Assembly (NCBI RefSeq): GCF_035594125.1
Contig: NC_087198.1
Span: forward strand, 1,733,279-1,797,278
From: Scylla paramamosain
Taxonomy: Eukaryota > Arthropoda > Malacostraca > Decapoda > Portunidae
Direction: 5' to 3'
Length of the DNA stretch: 64,000 bases
Made by a program: the position numbers and the translations under genes
In this document: piece after piece, positions 50,767 through 62,425 of the stretch
How positions within the stretch are numbered: the stretch's first letter is position 1
Layout: the number at the start of each line of letters is the position of its first letter
The notes under the pieces: model-generated
Told to the model about the DNA's origin: nothing
The model's database searches: none
What the model saw: only the letters and a program-made list of their open reading frames with translations

Positions 50767-52897
50767 CACGCATTTAGTAAGGTTGTTCTGTTTTTTAATT
50801 AAGAGTGTTATTCATGAGTTTCAGCATTTTAGTATTTAGGAAGCTTCTCCATATACACGAGTTTTTGCGTTTTTTGCCTTGTGGTTTTTTTGAACTATAA
50901 AACACTTATTATACACTTTTCTTGCAATGTCCTTTTCTTTCCCAATATAGAGTGTTTTGCATCAATTTTCGCGTTTTTTGTAGGTAAAAAGTTCAAAAAC
51001 ACTAAAAATATACCTTTTTGGTAACGTTTTTCTATTTCTTGATATTGGTTGGTTTCCATCCGTTTTAACGTGTTTCTACGTAAAACACTGAGAAGACACG
51101 TTTTCAGTTACTTTGTTTTGGGTTCCCATATAGAGTGAGTTCCTTATTATTTATCGTTTTTGTGCCTAACATGATAAAAAACACTAAAAACACAGATTTC
51201 TGGTAAGGTCGTTTAATTTTGCATGCACTTGTTATGTAACAGTCCGAAAAAAAAAGTTGAAATTAATTTTTTTGATAATGTTTTTTTTTTTATCACATAA
51301 TTGCCCTGAATTTTCCCAGAATTATGGCATCTCTGGCATTCCATTTCTGGAATTTTGGCATTTGGCACCTTTGAAGATGAATGACAAAAAAAAAAACTAT
51401 TTATTTTATTTTATTTTTTATTTATTTATTTATTTTTTTTTTTAAATAAACAGTGTTATTTGTGTGTTTTAGCTTTTTGGTACTTAAGGAACTTTAAAAA
51501 AACACTCATAATACACGCTTCTCCTAATGTCCTTTTTTTTCCCAAACATAATGTTCTTTGCATGTACTTAAGCGTTTTTAAAGATAACATGATCAAAAAC
51601 ACTAAAAATACATGTTTTTGGTATATGTTACTGTTTCTCCATAAAGTTTGTTTTCCATGCGTTTTAGCGGTTTGGTATATAAGGAGTTAAAAAATTCTTC
51701 GTAAAAGTTGCTTTTATTCCCATGTAATATGATCGTTCTTATTTTTAGTGCTTTGTTCCATATCACGCTGAAAAACACTCAAAAGACACTTTTCTGGTAA
51801 TATCATATTTTTTTCCCACATGAAGCTAGTTTCGCATGTAATTTGGCATTTTAGTAACTAACGATGGGAAAAACAATGAAAATACAAAATTTGGTCAAGT
51901 AGTTCTGTTTATCTATTAAAAGTGTTATTCATGCATCTATTCATTTTGGTATGTAAGAAATTTCCCTATATACACGAGTTTTTGCGTTTATTGCCTTATG
52001 GTTCTTTTAAAACTATAAAACACTCATTATACACGTTTCTCGTAATGTCGTTTTGTTTCCTAATATAGAGTGCTTTACATCTATTTTTGCATTTTTTGTA
52101 GGTAACAAGCTCAAAAACACTCAAAATATATCTTTTTGGTAATGTTATTCTATTTCTTCATATAGGATGGTTTGTATCTGCTTTAGCGTTTTTCTACGTA
52201 AAACACTGAAAAGACACGTTTTAAGTAATTTTCTTTTGGATTCATATATTGACTGACTTCCAAATGATTTATCGTTTTGGTGCCTAACATGCTGAAAAAC
52301 AATGAAAAGACAGGTTTCTGGTAAAGTCGTTTAACTTCCCTATATAGGTGGCTTTGCATGCTGTTTAGGGTTTGGTACATAAAAATCCGAAAAAAAAGCT
52401 ATAATTAACTTATATGATAAGGTTCTTTTTTCCACATAAATTCCCTGAATTTTGGCAGAATTTTGGCATCTCGGTACCTATGAAGATGAATAACAAAAAA
52501 AAAATCCCATTTTATTATTTTTTATTCATTATATATTTTTTTTCTAAAGAGTGTTATTTGTGGGTTTTAGCTTTTTGGTACTCAAGGAACTTAAAAATCA
52601 CCCATAATACACGTTTCTCGTAATGCTCTTTCGTTTCCCAAACATAAGGTTCTTTGCATGTATTTAAGCGTTTTTATAGATAACATGATCAAAAACACTC
52701 AAAATACATGTATTTGGTAATGTAATTCTGATTCTCCATAAAATGTATTTTGCAGGCGTTTTAGCGTTTTGGTATGTAAGGAGCTCAAAAACACTTAAAG
52801 GCATGTTCTTTGTAAAATTTGGTTTTACTCCCATGTAATGAGATTGCCCTGACTTTTAGTGCTTTATTGCGTTACACGCTCAAAATTACTGAAAAGA
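50767..52897 (-). repeat. Higher-order satellite array, block III (reverse)
   Basis: At 50766 the array passes through a J1 junction (GTTTTTGACACGCATTTAGT), but it then stays in reverse orientation for whole HOR units instead of flipping back after ~450 bp. Reverse type-A monomers (CATGATCAAAAACAC) lie near 51588 and 52685. At 51310-51370 the B2/C region has a local scramble (GGCATCTCTGGCATTCCATT). No genes are visible. Confidence 0.9.
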
Positions 52898-53352
52898 CAT
52901 GCAAAGTGTCCCATATGAGGAAATTAAAGACCTTACGAGAAATCTGTCTTTTGAGTGTTTTTTTGCATATTAGGCACCAAAACGATAAATAATAAGGAAC
53001 TCACTCTATGTGGGAATCCAAAAGAAAACTACTGAAAATGTGTCTTCTCAGTGTTTTACGTAGAAAAACGCTAAAACTGATGCAAACCAACCAATATCAA
53101 GAAGCAGAAAAACATTACCAAAAATGTATATTTTGAATGTTTTTGAGCTTGTTACCTACAAAAAAAAACTCAAAAAATTGATACAAAGCACTCTATATTG
53201 GGAAGCAAAGGGACATTGCGAGAAAAGTGTATAATAAATGTTTTATAGTTAAAAAAAAAACACAAGGGAAAAAACGCAAAAACTCGTGTATATGCTGAAA
53301 CTCATGAATAACACTCTTAATTGAGAAACAGAGCAACCTTACTAAATGCGTG
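52898..53352 (+). repeat. Flipped HOR segment, copy 3 (forward in a reverse array)
   Basis: This 455-bp forward segment lies in reverse surroundings and is entered through the reverse complement of J2 (CTGAAAAGACATGCAAAG at 52889-52906). It leaves through the reverse complement of J1 (ACTAAATGCGTGTCAAAAAC at 53341-53360). It is the empty-site counterpart of the LINE-bearing copy at 58653-62425: TTTTACGTAGAAAAACGC at about 53053-53070 is uninterrupted here. Confidence 0.88.
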
Positions 53353-56300
53353 TCAAAAACACTAAAAGGCAAGTTTTTCGTAAAAGTTGGTTTTATTCCC
53401 ATGTATTGTGATTGTCCTGCTTTTTAGTGCTTTATTGCCTAACACGCTCAAAAACTTTCAAAGACACTTTTCTGGTAATGTCATTTTTTTCCCACATAAA
53501 GCTAGTTTCGCATGCAATTTGTGGTTTTGATAACTAACAATGTAAAAAAGCACTCAAAATTCACGCATTTAGTAAGGTTGTTCTGTTTCTTGATAAATTA
53601 TTGATTATTCATGAGTTTCATTATTTTGGTATCCTAGAAACTTCTCCATACAGTCGAGTTTTTTGCCTTTTTTGCCTTGTGATTCTAGTGAGACTATAAA
53701 ACACTCATTATACACGTTTCTCGTTATGTCCTTTCTTTTCCTTATATAGAGTGCTTTGCATCCATTTTCGCGTTTTTTTTTTTTTCATATAACAAGCTCA
53801 AGAACACACAAAATATAGTTTTTTGGTAATGTTATTCTATTTCTTCATATTGGTTAGTTTGCATGCGTTTTAGCGTTTTTTACGTAAATTTTTTAAAAGA
53901 CATGTTTCCAGTAATTTTGTTTTGGATTTCCATATAGAGTGACTTTCATACTATTTATCGTTTTGGTACCTAACATGCTTTTTGGTGCCTTTTGCTTCCC
54001 TATATAGAGTGCTTTCCATCTATTTTCGCGTTTTTTGTAGGTAAGCAATTTAAAAAACACTCAAAATATACCTTTTTGGCAATGTTATTCTATTTCTTTA
54101 TTTTGGTTGGTTTACATTCTTTTTAGCGTTTTCTACGTAAAACACCGAAAAGACACGTTTTCAGTAATTTTGTTTCGGATTCCCATATAGATTGACTTCC
54201 ATGTTATTTATCGTGTTGGTTCATAAGATGCTGAAAAACACTCATAAGACCGTTTTCTGGCGTTTAATTTCCCCATATAGGTGGCTTTGCATGTACTTTA
54301 GGGGTTTGGTACATAACAGTCCGAAAAAAAAGCAAAATTTAACTTTTTTATAATGTATTTTATAATGAATTTTGCCCGAATTTTTGCATCTTGGTACCTG
54401 TGAAGATGAATAAGAAATAAAAAAAAAAAATTTTATTTATTTATTGTTTCTCAATAAAGAGTGTTATTTGTGGATTTTAGCTTTTTGTTAATTAATAAAC
54501 TTAAAAACACTCATAATACACATTTCTCGTAATCTCCTTTCGTTTCCCAAAAATAGTGTTCTTTGCATGTATTTAAGCGTTTTTATTGGTAACATGATCA
54601 AAAACACTTAAAATACATGTTTTTGGTAATATTATTCTTTTTCACCATAAAGAGTGTTTTGCATGCCTTTTAGTGTTTTGGTATATAAGAAGCTCAAAAA
54701 CATTTAAAGGCAAGTTCTTGGTAAAAATTTGTTTTCCTCCAATGTAATGTGATTGCCCTCCTTTTTAGTGCTTTATTGCCTATCACGCTCAAAATATTCA
54801 AGACACTTTTCTGGTAAAGTCATTTTTTTTTCCCACAAATTTATTTTCGCATTGAATTTGGGGTTTTGATAACTAAGAATGTGAAAAGCCCTCAAAATAC
54901 ACGCATTTATTAAGGTTGTTCTGTTTCTCAATTAGGAGTGTTATACATGAGTTTAGCATTTTTGTATCTAGGAAACCTCTCCATATACACGAGATTTTGC
55001 GTTTTTTGCCTTGTGGTTCTTTTGAACTATAAAACACTCATTATACACTTTTCTTGCACTGTCCTTTTGTTTCCCAATATAGAGTGCTTTGCATCAATTT
55101 TCGAGTTTTTTATAGGTAACAAGCTCAAAAACATATTGGTTGCTTTGCATCCGTTTTAGCGTTTTTCTAAGTAAAACACTGAGAAGACACGTTTTCAGTC
55201 ACTTTGTTTTGGATTCCTATATACAGTGAGTTCCTCATTATTTATCGTTTTAGTGCCTAAAATGCTAAAAAAAAAAAAAAGCACTCAAAACACAGATTTC
55301 CGATAAAGTCGTTTAATTTCCTCATATTGGAGGCTTTGCATGCACTTTAGGGTTTGGTACATAACAGTCCAAAAAAAAAAGCTGAAATTAACTTTTTTGT
55401 TAATATTCTATTATCATATGATTGCCCTGAATTTTCCCAAAATTTTGTCATCTCGGTACTATGAAGATGAATAAGGAAAAAAAAAAATTCCTATTTTTTT
55501 TTTTTTTTTTTTCTAAATAAAGAGTGTTATTTGTGGGTTTTACCTTTTTGGTACTTAAGTAACTTAAAAAAAACACTCATAATACACGTTTCTCGTAATG
55601 TCCTTTTGTTTCCCAAACATAATGTTCTTTGCATGTATTTAAGCATTTTTATAGATAACATGATCAAAAACACTCAAAATACATGTTTTTGGTAATGTTA
55701 TTCTGTTTCTAAATAAAGTTTGTTTTGCATGCGTTTTAGCGGTTTGTTATATAAAGAGCTCAAAAACACTTAAAGGCAAGTTTTTGGTATAAATTGGTGT
55801 TATTCCAATGTAATATGATTGCCCTGCTTTTTAGTGCTTTATTGCCTCTCACGCTCAAAAACACTTCAAAGACACTTTTCTGGTAATGTCATTTTTTTCT
55901 CACATAAAGATGGTTTTGCATGCAATTTGGGATTTTTGGTAACTAAGAATGTGAAAAGCACTCAAAATACACGCATTTAGTAAGGTTGTTCTGTTTCTCA
56001 ATAAAGAGTGTTATTCATGAGTCTCAGCATTTTGGTATCTAGGAACCTACTCCATATCCACGAGTTTTTGTGTTTTTTGCCTTTTGGTTTGTTTGAACTA
56101 TAAAAAACTCATTATACACTTTTCTTGCAAAGTCCTTTTGTTTTTTAATATAGAGTGCTTTGCATCAATTTTCCTGTTTTTTGTAGGTAACAAGCTCAAA
56201 AACACTCAAAATATACCTTTTTGGTAATGTTTTTCTATTTCTTGATAGTGGTTGGTTTCAATCCGTTTTAGCGTTTTTCTACGTAAAACACTGAAAAGAC

Positions 56301-58652
56301 ACGTTTTGAGCAATTTTGTTTTGGATTTTCATATAGAGTGAGTTCCTTATTATTTATCATTTTGGTGCCTAATATGCTGAAAAACACTCACAAAACAGAT
56401 TTCTGGTAAGCTCGTTTAATTTCCTCATATAGGAGTCTTTGGATGCGCTTTATGGTTTGGTATATAACAGTCTGAAAAAAAAAGGTAAAATTAACTTTTT
56501 TAATAATTTTCTTTTATCATATAATAGCCCTGAATTTTCCCAGAATTTTGGCATCTCGGTACCTATGAAGATGAATAACAAAAAAAAAAAAAAAATCCTA
56601 TTTTTTTATTTTCTTACTTTGTTTCTAAATAAAGTGTTATTTGTGGGTTTTAACTTTTTGGTACTTAAGGAACTTAAAAACATGCAATACACATTTCTCG
56701 TAATGTCCTTTCGTTTCGCAAACATAAGGTTCTTTGTATGTATTTAAGCGTTTTTATAGATAACATGATGAAAACCCTCAAAATATATGTTTTTGGTAAT
56801 TTTATTCTGTTTCTCCATAAAAGGTGTTTTCCATGCGTTTTAGCGTTTTGGTATCTAATGAGTTCAAAAACACTTAAAGGCAAGTTCTTGGTAAAAGTTG
56901 TTTTTATTCCCATGTAATGTGATTACCCTGCTTTTTAGTGCTTTATTGCCTAACACGCTCAAAAACACTCAAAAGACACTTTTCTGGTAATATCATATTT
57001 TTTCCTACATAAAGCTAGTTTTGCATGGAATTTGGGGTTTTTGGTAACTAAGAATGTGAAAAAAAACTCAAAGCACAGGCATTTAATAAGGTTGTTCTAT
57101 TTCTTAATTAAAAGTGTTATTCATGAGTTCCAGCATTTTGGTATGTAAGAAACTTTTCTTCTACACACATTTGGTAAGGTATTTCTGTTTCAAAATTGAA
57201 AGTATGTAAAAAACTTCTTTATGTACACGAGTTTTTGAGCTTTTTACCGTGTGGTTCTTGTCAAACTATAAAACACTCATACACTTTTCTCGTAATGTCC
57301 TTTTCTTCGCCAATATGAAGTGCTTTCCATCCATTCTTGCATTTTTTGTAGGTAACAAGCTCAAAAACACATAAAAATATATCTTTTTGGTAATGTTATT
57401 CCATTTCTTCATATTGGTTAGTTTACATCCGTTTTAGCGTTTTTCTACGTAAATCACTGAAAAGATACGTTTTCAGTAATATTGTTGAAATTGCTGAAAA
57501 ACGATCAAAAGACAGGTTTCTGGTAAAGTCGTGTAATTTCCCCATATAGGTGGATTTGCATACACTTCAGGGTTTGTACATATCTCCGGAAAAAAGCTAA
57601 AATTATTTTTTTATATAATATTTATTTATTTTTTTTTTTTACAAAATTTCCATTAATTTTCCAGAATTTTACCATCTCGGTACCTATGAAGATGAATAAC
57701 AATTTTTTTTTCTCTCTATAAAGAGGGTTATTTGTGGGTTTTAGCTTTTTGGTACTTAAGTAACTTAAAAACACTCATAATACACGATTTTCGTAATGTC
57801 CTTTTGTTATACATACATAAAGTTCTTTACATGTATTTAAGCGTTTTTATAGGTTACATCATCAAAAACAATCAAAATACATGTTTTTGGTAATGTTATT
57901 CTGTTTCTCCATAAAGGGTGTTTTGCATGCGTTTTAGCGATTTGGCATGTAAGGATTTAAAAAACACTTAAAGGCAAGTTCATCGTAAAAATTAGTTTTA
58001 TTCCCATGTAATGTGATTGTTCTGCTTTTTAGTACTTTGGTGCATATCACGCTCAAAAACACTAAAAAGACACTTTTTTGGAAATGTCTTTTTTTTTCCT
58101 ACATGAAAGTAGTTTCGCATGTAATTTGGCATTTTCGTAACTAAGTATGTGAAAAACACTCAACTTTTTTTGTAATGTTCTTTTTTCCACATAAATTCCC
58201 TGAATTTTGGAAGAATTTTGGCATCTCAGTACCTATAAAGATGAAAAAAAAAAAAAAAAATCCCATTTTCTTATTTTTTTATTGATTATTTATTGATTTT
58301 TTTTTCTAAAGAGTGTTATTTGTGGGTTTTAGCTTTTTGGTACTGAAGGAACTTAAAACTCACTCATAATACACGTTTCTCGTAATTTTCTTTTGTTTCC
58401 CAAACATAAGGTTCTTTGCATGTATTTAAGCGTTTTTATAGATAACATGATCAAAAACACTCAAAATACATGTATTTGGTAATGTAATTCTGTTTCTCCA
58501 TAAAATGTATTTGCATGCGTTTTAGCGTTTTGATACGTAAGGAGCTCAAAAACACTTGAAGGCAAGTTTTTTGGTAAAATTTGGTTTTATTCCAATGTAA
58601 TGTGATTGCCCTGGCTTTTAATGGTTTATTGCGTCCAAAAACACTGAAAAGA
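53353..58652 (-). repeat. Higher-order satellite array, block IV (reverse)
   Basis: This is one whole super-repeat in reverse. Type-A monomers (reverse CATGATCAAAAACAC, or CATGATGAAAACC and CATCATCAAAAAC variants) lie near 54594, 55660, 56766, 57859 and 58446, matching forward variants 31236, 30118, 29047, 27951 and 4044/34245. A deletion near 58150 joins an H monomer to the B2/C region. T-rich and A-rich B2 spacers occur near 54420, 55470-55515, 56580-56605, 57610-57650 and 58240-58310. No gene is visible. Confidence 0.9.
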
Positions 58653-58807
58653 CATGCAAAGCGTCCCATATGAGGAAATTAAAGACTTACCAGAAATCTG
58701 TCTTTTGAGTGTTTTTCAGCATGTTAGGCACCAAAACGATAAATAATAAGGAACTCACTCTATGTGGGAATCCAAAAGAAAATTAGTGAAAACGTGTTTT
58801 ACGTAGA

Positions 58808-58855
58808 ATGGAGGAGGCAGTAGACACCTGCCGAAACGATAATTACTCCCAGTGA
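58808..58855 (+). CDS. Possible short upstream ORF in the LINE leader (15 aa)
   Basis: ATG at 58808 opens MEEAVDTCRNDNYSQ and stops with TGA at 58855, about 195 nt upstream of the main start. The first A of the ATG may come from the satellite target (ACGTAGAA) and not from the element, so the uORF could be specific to this copy. It could equally be chance; there is no other support. Confidence 0.2.
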   Translation: MEEAVDTCRNDNYSQ

Positions 58856-58951
58856 GGTCTAAAGCACTGTTCAGGGGGTGCTGTGAACTTATCATTAAAC
58901 CCAGCTGTGACCTCACTGAACGTTTCCCTTTGTGTCTCATAACACAAGGGG
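58850..58951 (+). other. Structured 5' leader of the LINE
   Basis: Two inverted repeats are visible. CAGTGAGGTC (58850-58859) pairs with GACCTCACTG (58909-58918) across a ~49-nt loop. CCCTTTGTGT (58926-58935) pairs with ACACAAGGGG (58942-58951) around the 6-nt loop CTCATA, with one G-T wobble. A short stem GGCAG/CTGCC lies just upstream (58816-58833). Leaders of LINEs may carry an internal promoter, a translation-control structure or a self-cleaving ribozyme. I see the pairing, but no motif that decides between these. Confidence 0.55.
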
Positions 58952-59050
58952 GCAGTCACAGCCTGCCCTCTAAAGACAACTCTCTTCCTCCACACAAAAC
59001 TACAAGCACCTAATAACACACACACCCTTCACTCAAAAAATTTTAAAATC

Positions 59051-62011
59051 ATGGCGACTCCTACACCAGCCTCGGAGTCCCCATCTGGGGAGGGGACCAT
59101 AAATGTCCCCAGGTCGGACTGCCTTTCCGTCGACGACCCTAAGTGTCTTGACACCCCCCTCAACTTTTTCTTCATTAACTTCTGCAACATTCGCGGTCTA
59201 AGATCTAATTTTCAATCTGTAGAACACCACCTCTCCTCTTCTAAACCTCATCTTCTTTTCCTCACTGAAACTCAGGTGTCTGAGGCAACTGACAGTAGCC
59301 CCTTTTCTGTTCCCTCCTACTTTCTCTATCCTCATTTTCGATCCAAAGCTGGATGCTGCGTTTATGTGCGCAATGACTTAACCTGCTCTCGTGCCCACGC
59401 TCTTGAATCTTCCGAGTTTTCCACCATCTGGCTACGACTACAGAGTCATTCTCATACTAAATTTATCTGTGCTGTATACCTCTCTCCTAACTCCTCTGAC
59501 TATAAGAAATTCTTTGACTACTTAACTTCCAAAGTGGAGCACATTCTGACCCTCTTCCCTTTTGCAGAGATCTCCATTCTTGGAGACTTCAATGTTCACC
59601 ACCAGCTTTGGCTTTCCTTTCCCTTCACTGACCATCCTGGTGAACTAGCCTACAACTTTGCTATCCTCCATGACCTAGAGCAATTGGTGCAACACCCTAC
59701 TCGTATTCCTGACCGTCTTGGAGATACACCCAACATTCTTGACCTTTTCCTGACCTCTAATCCTTCTGCTTATGCTGTCACCCTTTCTTCTCCGTTGGGC
59801 TCCTCCGATCACAATCTCATATCTTTATCTTGTCCTATCACTCCAATCCCTCCTCAGGATCCCCCTAAGCGAAGGTGCCTCTGGCGTTTCGCCTCTGCTA
59901 GTTGGGGGGACCTGAGGCGGTATTTTGCTGATTTTCCTTGGAATGACTACTGCTTCCGTGTCAGAGACCCGTCTTTGTGTGCTGAGCGCATAACAGAGGT
60001 GATAGTGTCTGGCATGGAGGCGTACATTCCTCACTCTTTTTCTCGTCCTAAACCTTCTAAACCTTGGTTTAACACAGCTTGTTCTCGTGCTATACATGAT
60101 AGAGAGGTGGCCCACAAAAGGTACTTAAGCCTTCCTTCACCAGAATCTCATGCACTTTATATTTCTGCCCGGAACCATGCCAAGTCTGTTCTCCAACTAG
60201 CCAAAAACTCCTTCATTAACAGAAAATGTCAAAACCTTTCAAGATCTAACTCCCTTCGTGATTTCTGGCATCTAGCCAAAAATATCTCCAATAACTTTGC
60301 TTCTTCTTCTTTTCCTCCTCTACTTCAACCAGATGGCACCACTGCTATCACATCTATTTCTAAAGCTGAACTCTTTGCTCAAACCTTTGCTAAAAACTCT
60401 ACCTTGGACGATTCTGGGCTTGTTCCTCCCTCTCCTCCACCCTCTGACTACTTCATGCCTCGTATTAAAATTCTCCGTAATGATGTTTTCCATGCCCTCG
60501 CTGGCCTAAACCCTCGGAAGGCTTATGGACCTGATGGGGTCCCTCCTATTGTTCTCCGAAACTGTGCCTCCGTGCTTGCACCTTGCCTAGTCAAACTCTT
60601 TCAGCTCTGTCTGTCAACATCTACCTTTCCTTCTTGCTGGAAGTTTGCCTACATTCAACCTGTTCCTAAAAAGGGTGACCGCTCTAATCCCTCAAACTAC
60701 CGTCCTATTGCTTTAATTTCCTGCTTATCTAAAGTTTTTGAATCTATCCTCAACAGGAAGATTCTTAAACATCTATCACTTCACAACCTTCTATCTGATC
60801 GCCAGTATGGGTTCCGTCAAGGCCGCTCTACTGGTGATCTTCTGGCTTTCCTAACTGAGTCTTGGTCATCCTCTTTTAGAGACTTTGGTGAAACTTTTGC
60901 TGTTGCCTTGGACATATCAAAAGCCTTTGATAGAGTCTGGCACAAAGCTTTGATTTCCAAACTACCCTCCTACGGTTTCTATCCTTCTCTCTGTAACTTC
61001 ATCTCAAGTTTCCTTTCTGACCGTTCTATTGCTGCTGTGGTAGACGGTCAATGTTCTTCTCCTAAATCTATTAACAGTGGTGTTCCTCAGGGTTCTGTCC
61101 TGTCACCCACTCTCTTCTTATTATTCATTAATGATCTTCTAAACCAAACTTCTTGTCCTATCCACTCCTATGCTGATGATACCACCCTGCACTTTTCCAC
61201 GTCTTTTCATAGACGTCCAACCCTTCAGGAGGTAAACATATCACGCAGGGAAGCCACAGAACGCCTGACTTCTGATCTTTCTAAAATTTCTGATTGGGGC
61301 AGAGCAAACTTGGTATTGTTCAATGCCTCAAAAACTCAATTCCTCCATCTATCAACTCGACACAATCTTCCAGACAACTATCCCCTCTTCTTCAATGACA
61401 CTCAACTGTCCCCCTCTTCTACACTGAACATCCTCGGTCTGTCCTTTACTTATAATCTGAACTGGAAACTTCACATCTCATCTCTAGCTAAAACAGCTTC
61501 TATGAAGTTAGGTGTTCTGAGACGTCTCCGCCAGTTTTTCTCACCCCCCCAGCTGCTAACTCTGTACAAGGGCCTTATCCGTCCATGTATGGAGTATGCT
61601 TCACATGTCTGGGGGGGTTCCACTCATACTGCTGTTCTAGACAGGGTGGAATCAAAAGCTTTTCGTCTCATCAACTCCTCTCCTCTAACTGACTGTCTTC
61701 AGCCTCTCTCTCACCGCCGCAATGTTGCATCTCTAGCTGTCTTCTACCGCTATTTTCATGCTAACTGCTCTTCTGATCTTGCTAACTGCATGCCTCCCCT
61801 CCTTCCGCGGCCTCGCTGCACAAGACTTTCTTCTTTCTCTCACTCCTATTCTGTCCACCTCTCTAACGCAAGAGTTAACCAGTATTCTCAATCATTCATC
61901 CCTTTCTCTGGTAAACTCTGGAACTCCTTGCCTGCTTCTGTATTTCCACCTTCCTATGACTTGAATTCCTTCAAGAGGGAGGTTTCAAGACACTTATCCT
62001 CCAATTTTTGA
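59051..62011 (+). CDS. LINE endonuclease / reverse transcriptase polyprotein (986 aa)
   Basis: The protein makes a nick in target DNA and copies the element RNA onto it (target-primed reverse transcription). Residues ~38-260 form an apurinic-type endonuclease: INFCNIRGL (42-50), LTETQ with Glu73, YLSPNS with Tyr143, LGDFN (Asp179, Asn181), and SDHN with Asp253 and His254. After a linker (~270-470) comes the reverse transcriptase: AYGPDGVPP (491-499), [18 protein letters not shown] (540-557), [10 protein letters not shown] (587-596), [13 protein letters not shown] with Asp621, [10 protein letters not shown] (677-686), and YADDT (707-711). The C-terminal region has [16 protein letters not shown] (794-809), [19 protein letters not shown] (838-856) and [10 protein letters not shown] (956-965). 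It has no CCHC knuckle and no RNase H. The ATG sits in ATCATGG, a fair initiation context, and no in-frame start precedes it closely. All catalytic motifs are present with no frameshift or stop, so this copy is young and may be competent if it needs no separate ORF1. Confidence 0.96.
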   Translation: MATPTPASESPSGEGTINVPRSDCLSVDDPKCLDTPLNFFFINFCNIRGLRSNFQSVEHHLSSSKPHLLFLTETQVSEATDSSPFSVPSYFLYPHFRSKAGCCVYVRNDLTCSRAHALESSEFSTIWLRLQSHSHTKFICAVYLSPNSSDYKKFFDYLTSKVEHILTLFPFAEISILGDFNVHHQLWLSFPFTDHPGELAYNFAILHDLEQLVQHPTRIPDRLGDTPNILDLFLTSNPSAYAVTLSSPLGSSDHNLISLSCPITPIPPQDPPKRRCLWRFASASWGDLRRYFADFPWNDYCFRVRDPSLCAERITEVIVSGMEAYIPHSFSRPKPSKPWFNTACSRAIHDREVAHKRYLSLPSPESHALYISARNHAKSVLQLAKNSFINRKCQNLSRSNSLRDFWHLAKNISNNFASSSFPPLLQPDGTTAITSISKAELFAQTFAKNSTLDDSGLVPPSPPPSDYFMPRIKILRNDVFHALAGLNPRKAYGPDGVPPIVLRNCASVLAPCLVKLFQLCLSTSTFPSCWKFAYIQPVPKKGDRSNPSNYRPIALISCLSKVFESILNRKILKHLSLHNLLSDRQYGFRQGRSTGDLLAFLTESWSSSFRDFGETFAVALDISKAFDRVWHKALISKLPSYGFYPSLCNFISSFLSDRSIAAVVDGQCSSPKSINSGVPQGSVLSPTLFLLFINDLLNQTSCPIHSYADDTTLHFSTSFHRRPTLQEVNISRREATERLTSDLSKISDWGRANLVLFNASKTQFLHLSTRHNLPDNYPLFFNDTQLSPSSTLNILGLSFTYNLNWKLHISSLAKTASMKLGVLRRLRQFFSPPQLLTLYKGLIRPCMEYASHVWGGSTHTAVLDRVESKAFRLINSSPLTDCLQPLSHRRNVASLAVFYRYFHANCSSDLANCMPPLLPRPRCTRLSSFSHSYSVHLSNARVNQYSQSFIPFSGKLWNSLPASVFPPSYDLNSFKREVSRHLSSNF

Positions 62012-62100
62012 CCACTGCTTTGACCCTTTTAAGGGACTGGCATTTCAGTGGGCATTTTTTTTTTATTAGATTTTTGTTGCCCTTGGCCAGTATCCTTCCT

Positions 62101-62138
<38 letters not shown>
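62012..62138 (+). other. LINE 3' UTR with nested stem and poly(A) tail
   Basis: The 3' UTR is about 93 nt and is followed by A at 62105-62138. ACTGGC (62036-62041) pairs with GCCAGT (62086-62091). Inside it, GGGCA (62050-62054) pairs with TGCCC (62078-62082), leaving a T-rich loop. CCCTTTTAAGGG at 62024-62035 is a separate small palindrome. Several LINE reverse transcriptases recognise a 3' stem-loop of their RNA; a role of this kind is inference here. No AATAAA is present just before the A tract. Confidence 0.7.
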
Positions 62139-62140
<2 letters not shown>

Positions 62141-62425
62141 AACACGTTAAAACTGATACAAACCAACCAATATCAAGAAGCAGAAAAACATTACCAAAAA
62201 TGTATATTTTGAGTGTTTTTGAGCTTGTTACCTACAAAAAAACGGGAAAATGGATACAAAGCACTCTATATTTGGAAACAAAGGGACATTGCGAGAAAAG
62301 TGTATAATAAATGTTTTATAGTTCAAAAAAAACCACAAGGCAAAAAACGCAAAAACTCGTGTATAAGCTGAAACTCATGAATAACACTCTTAATTGAGAA
62401 ACAGAGCAACTTTACTAAATACGTG

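Larger units (their letters stand above)
58809..62138 (+). mobile_element. Non-LTR retrotransposon (LINE), apparently intact single-ORF element
   Basis: This 3.33-kb insertion has clearly different base composition from the AT-rich satellite. It comprises a ~240-bp 5' leader, one 986-codon endonuclease/reverse-transcriptase frame, a ~93-bp 3' UTR and a 34-nt poly(A) tail. The organisation and motifs (apurinic-like endonuclease, then RT with YADD, no RNase H) place it in the broad jockey/CR1/L2 assemblage. The exact clade cannot be set by eye. No ORF1/gag precedes the frame, so it is either a one-ORF family or a 5'-truncated copy. A target duplication is at most short: AGAA/GAA is shared at both ends (58805-58808 and 62138-62141) but merges with the poly(A). 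The flanking E-monomer target is present uninterrupted in the paralogous copy at about 53060. Confidence 0.95.
58653..62425 (+). repeat. Flipped HOR segment, copy 4, split by the LINE
   Basis: The two satellite parts, 58653-58808 and 62139-62425, together make about 440 bp. They correspond to the uninterrupted copy at 52898-53352. The left edge is reverse-complement J2 (CTGAAAAGACATGCAAAG at 58644-58661). The right edge is reverse-complement J1 with one change (ACTAAATACGTGTCAAAAAC at 62414-62433). The LINE entered the E monomer between TTTTACGTAGAA and AAACACGTTAAAACTG. A small deletion of about 12 bp (the GTCTTCTCAGT part) lies just upstream, compared with the empty copy. Confidence 0.88.

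Noticed and set aside
58809..58860. Hammerhead ribozyme in the LINE leader, suggested by a GGCAG/CTGCC stem followed by GAAAC
   Set aside because: The required CTGATGA-type core before the stem is absent and no NUH cleavage context is formed. Other ribozyme classes cannot be judged by eye.
59825..60115. 96-aa minus-strand open frame, and plus-strand shadows at 60297-60509 and 61758-61964
   Set aside because: All lie inside the 986-aa EN/RT frame in other frames.
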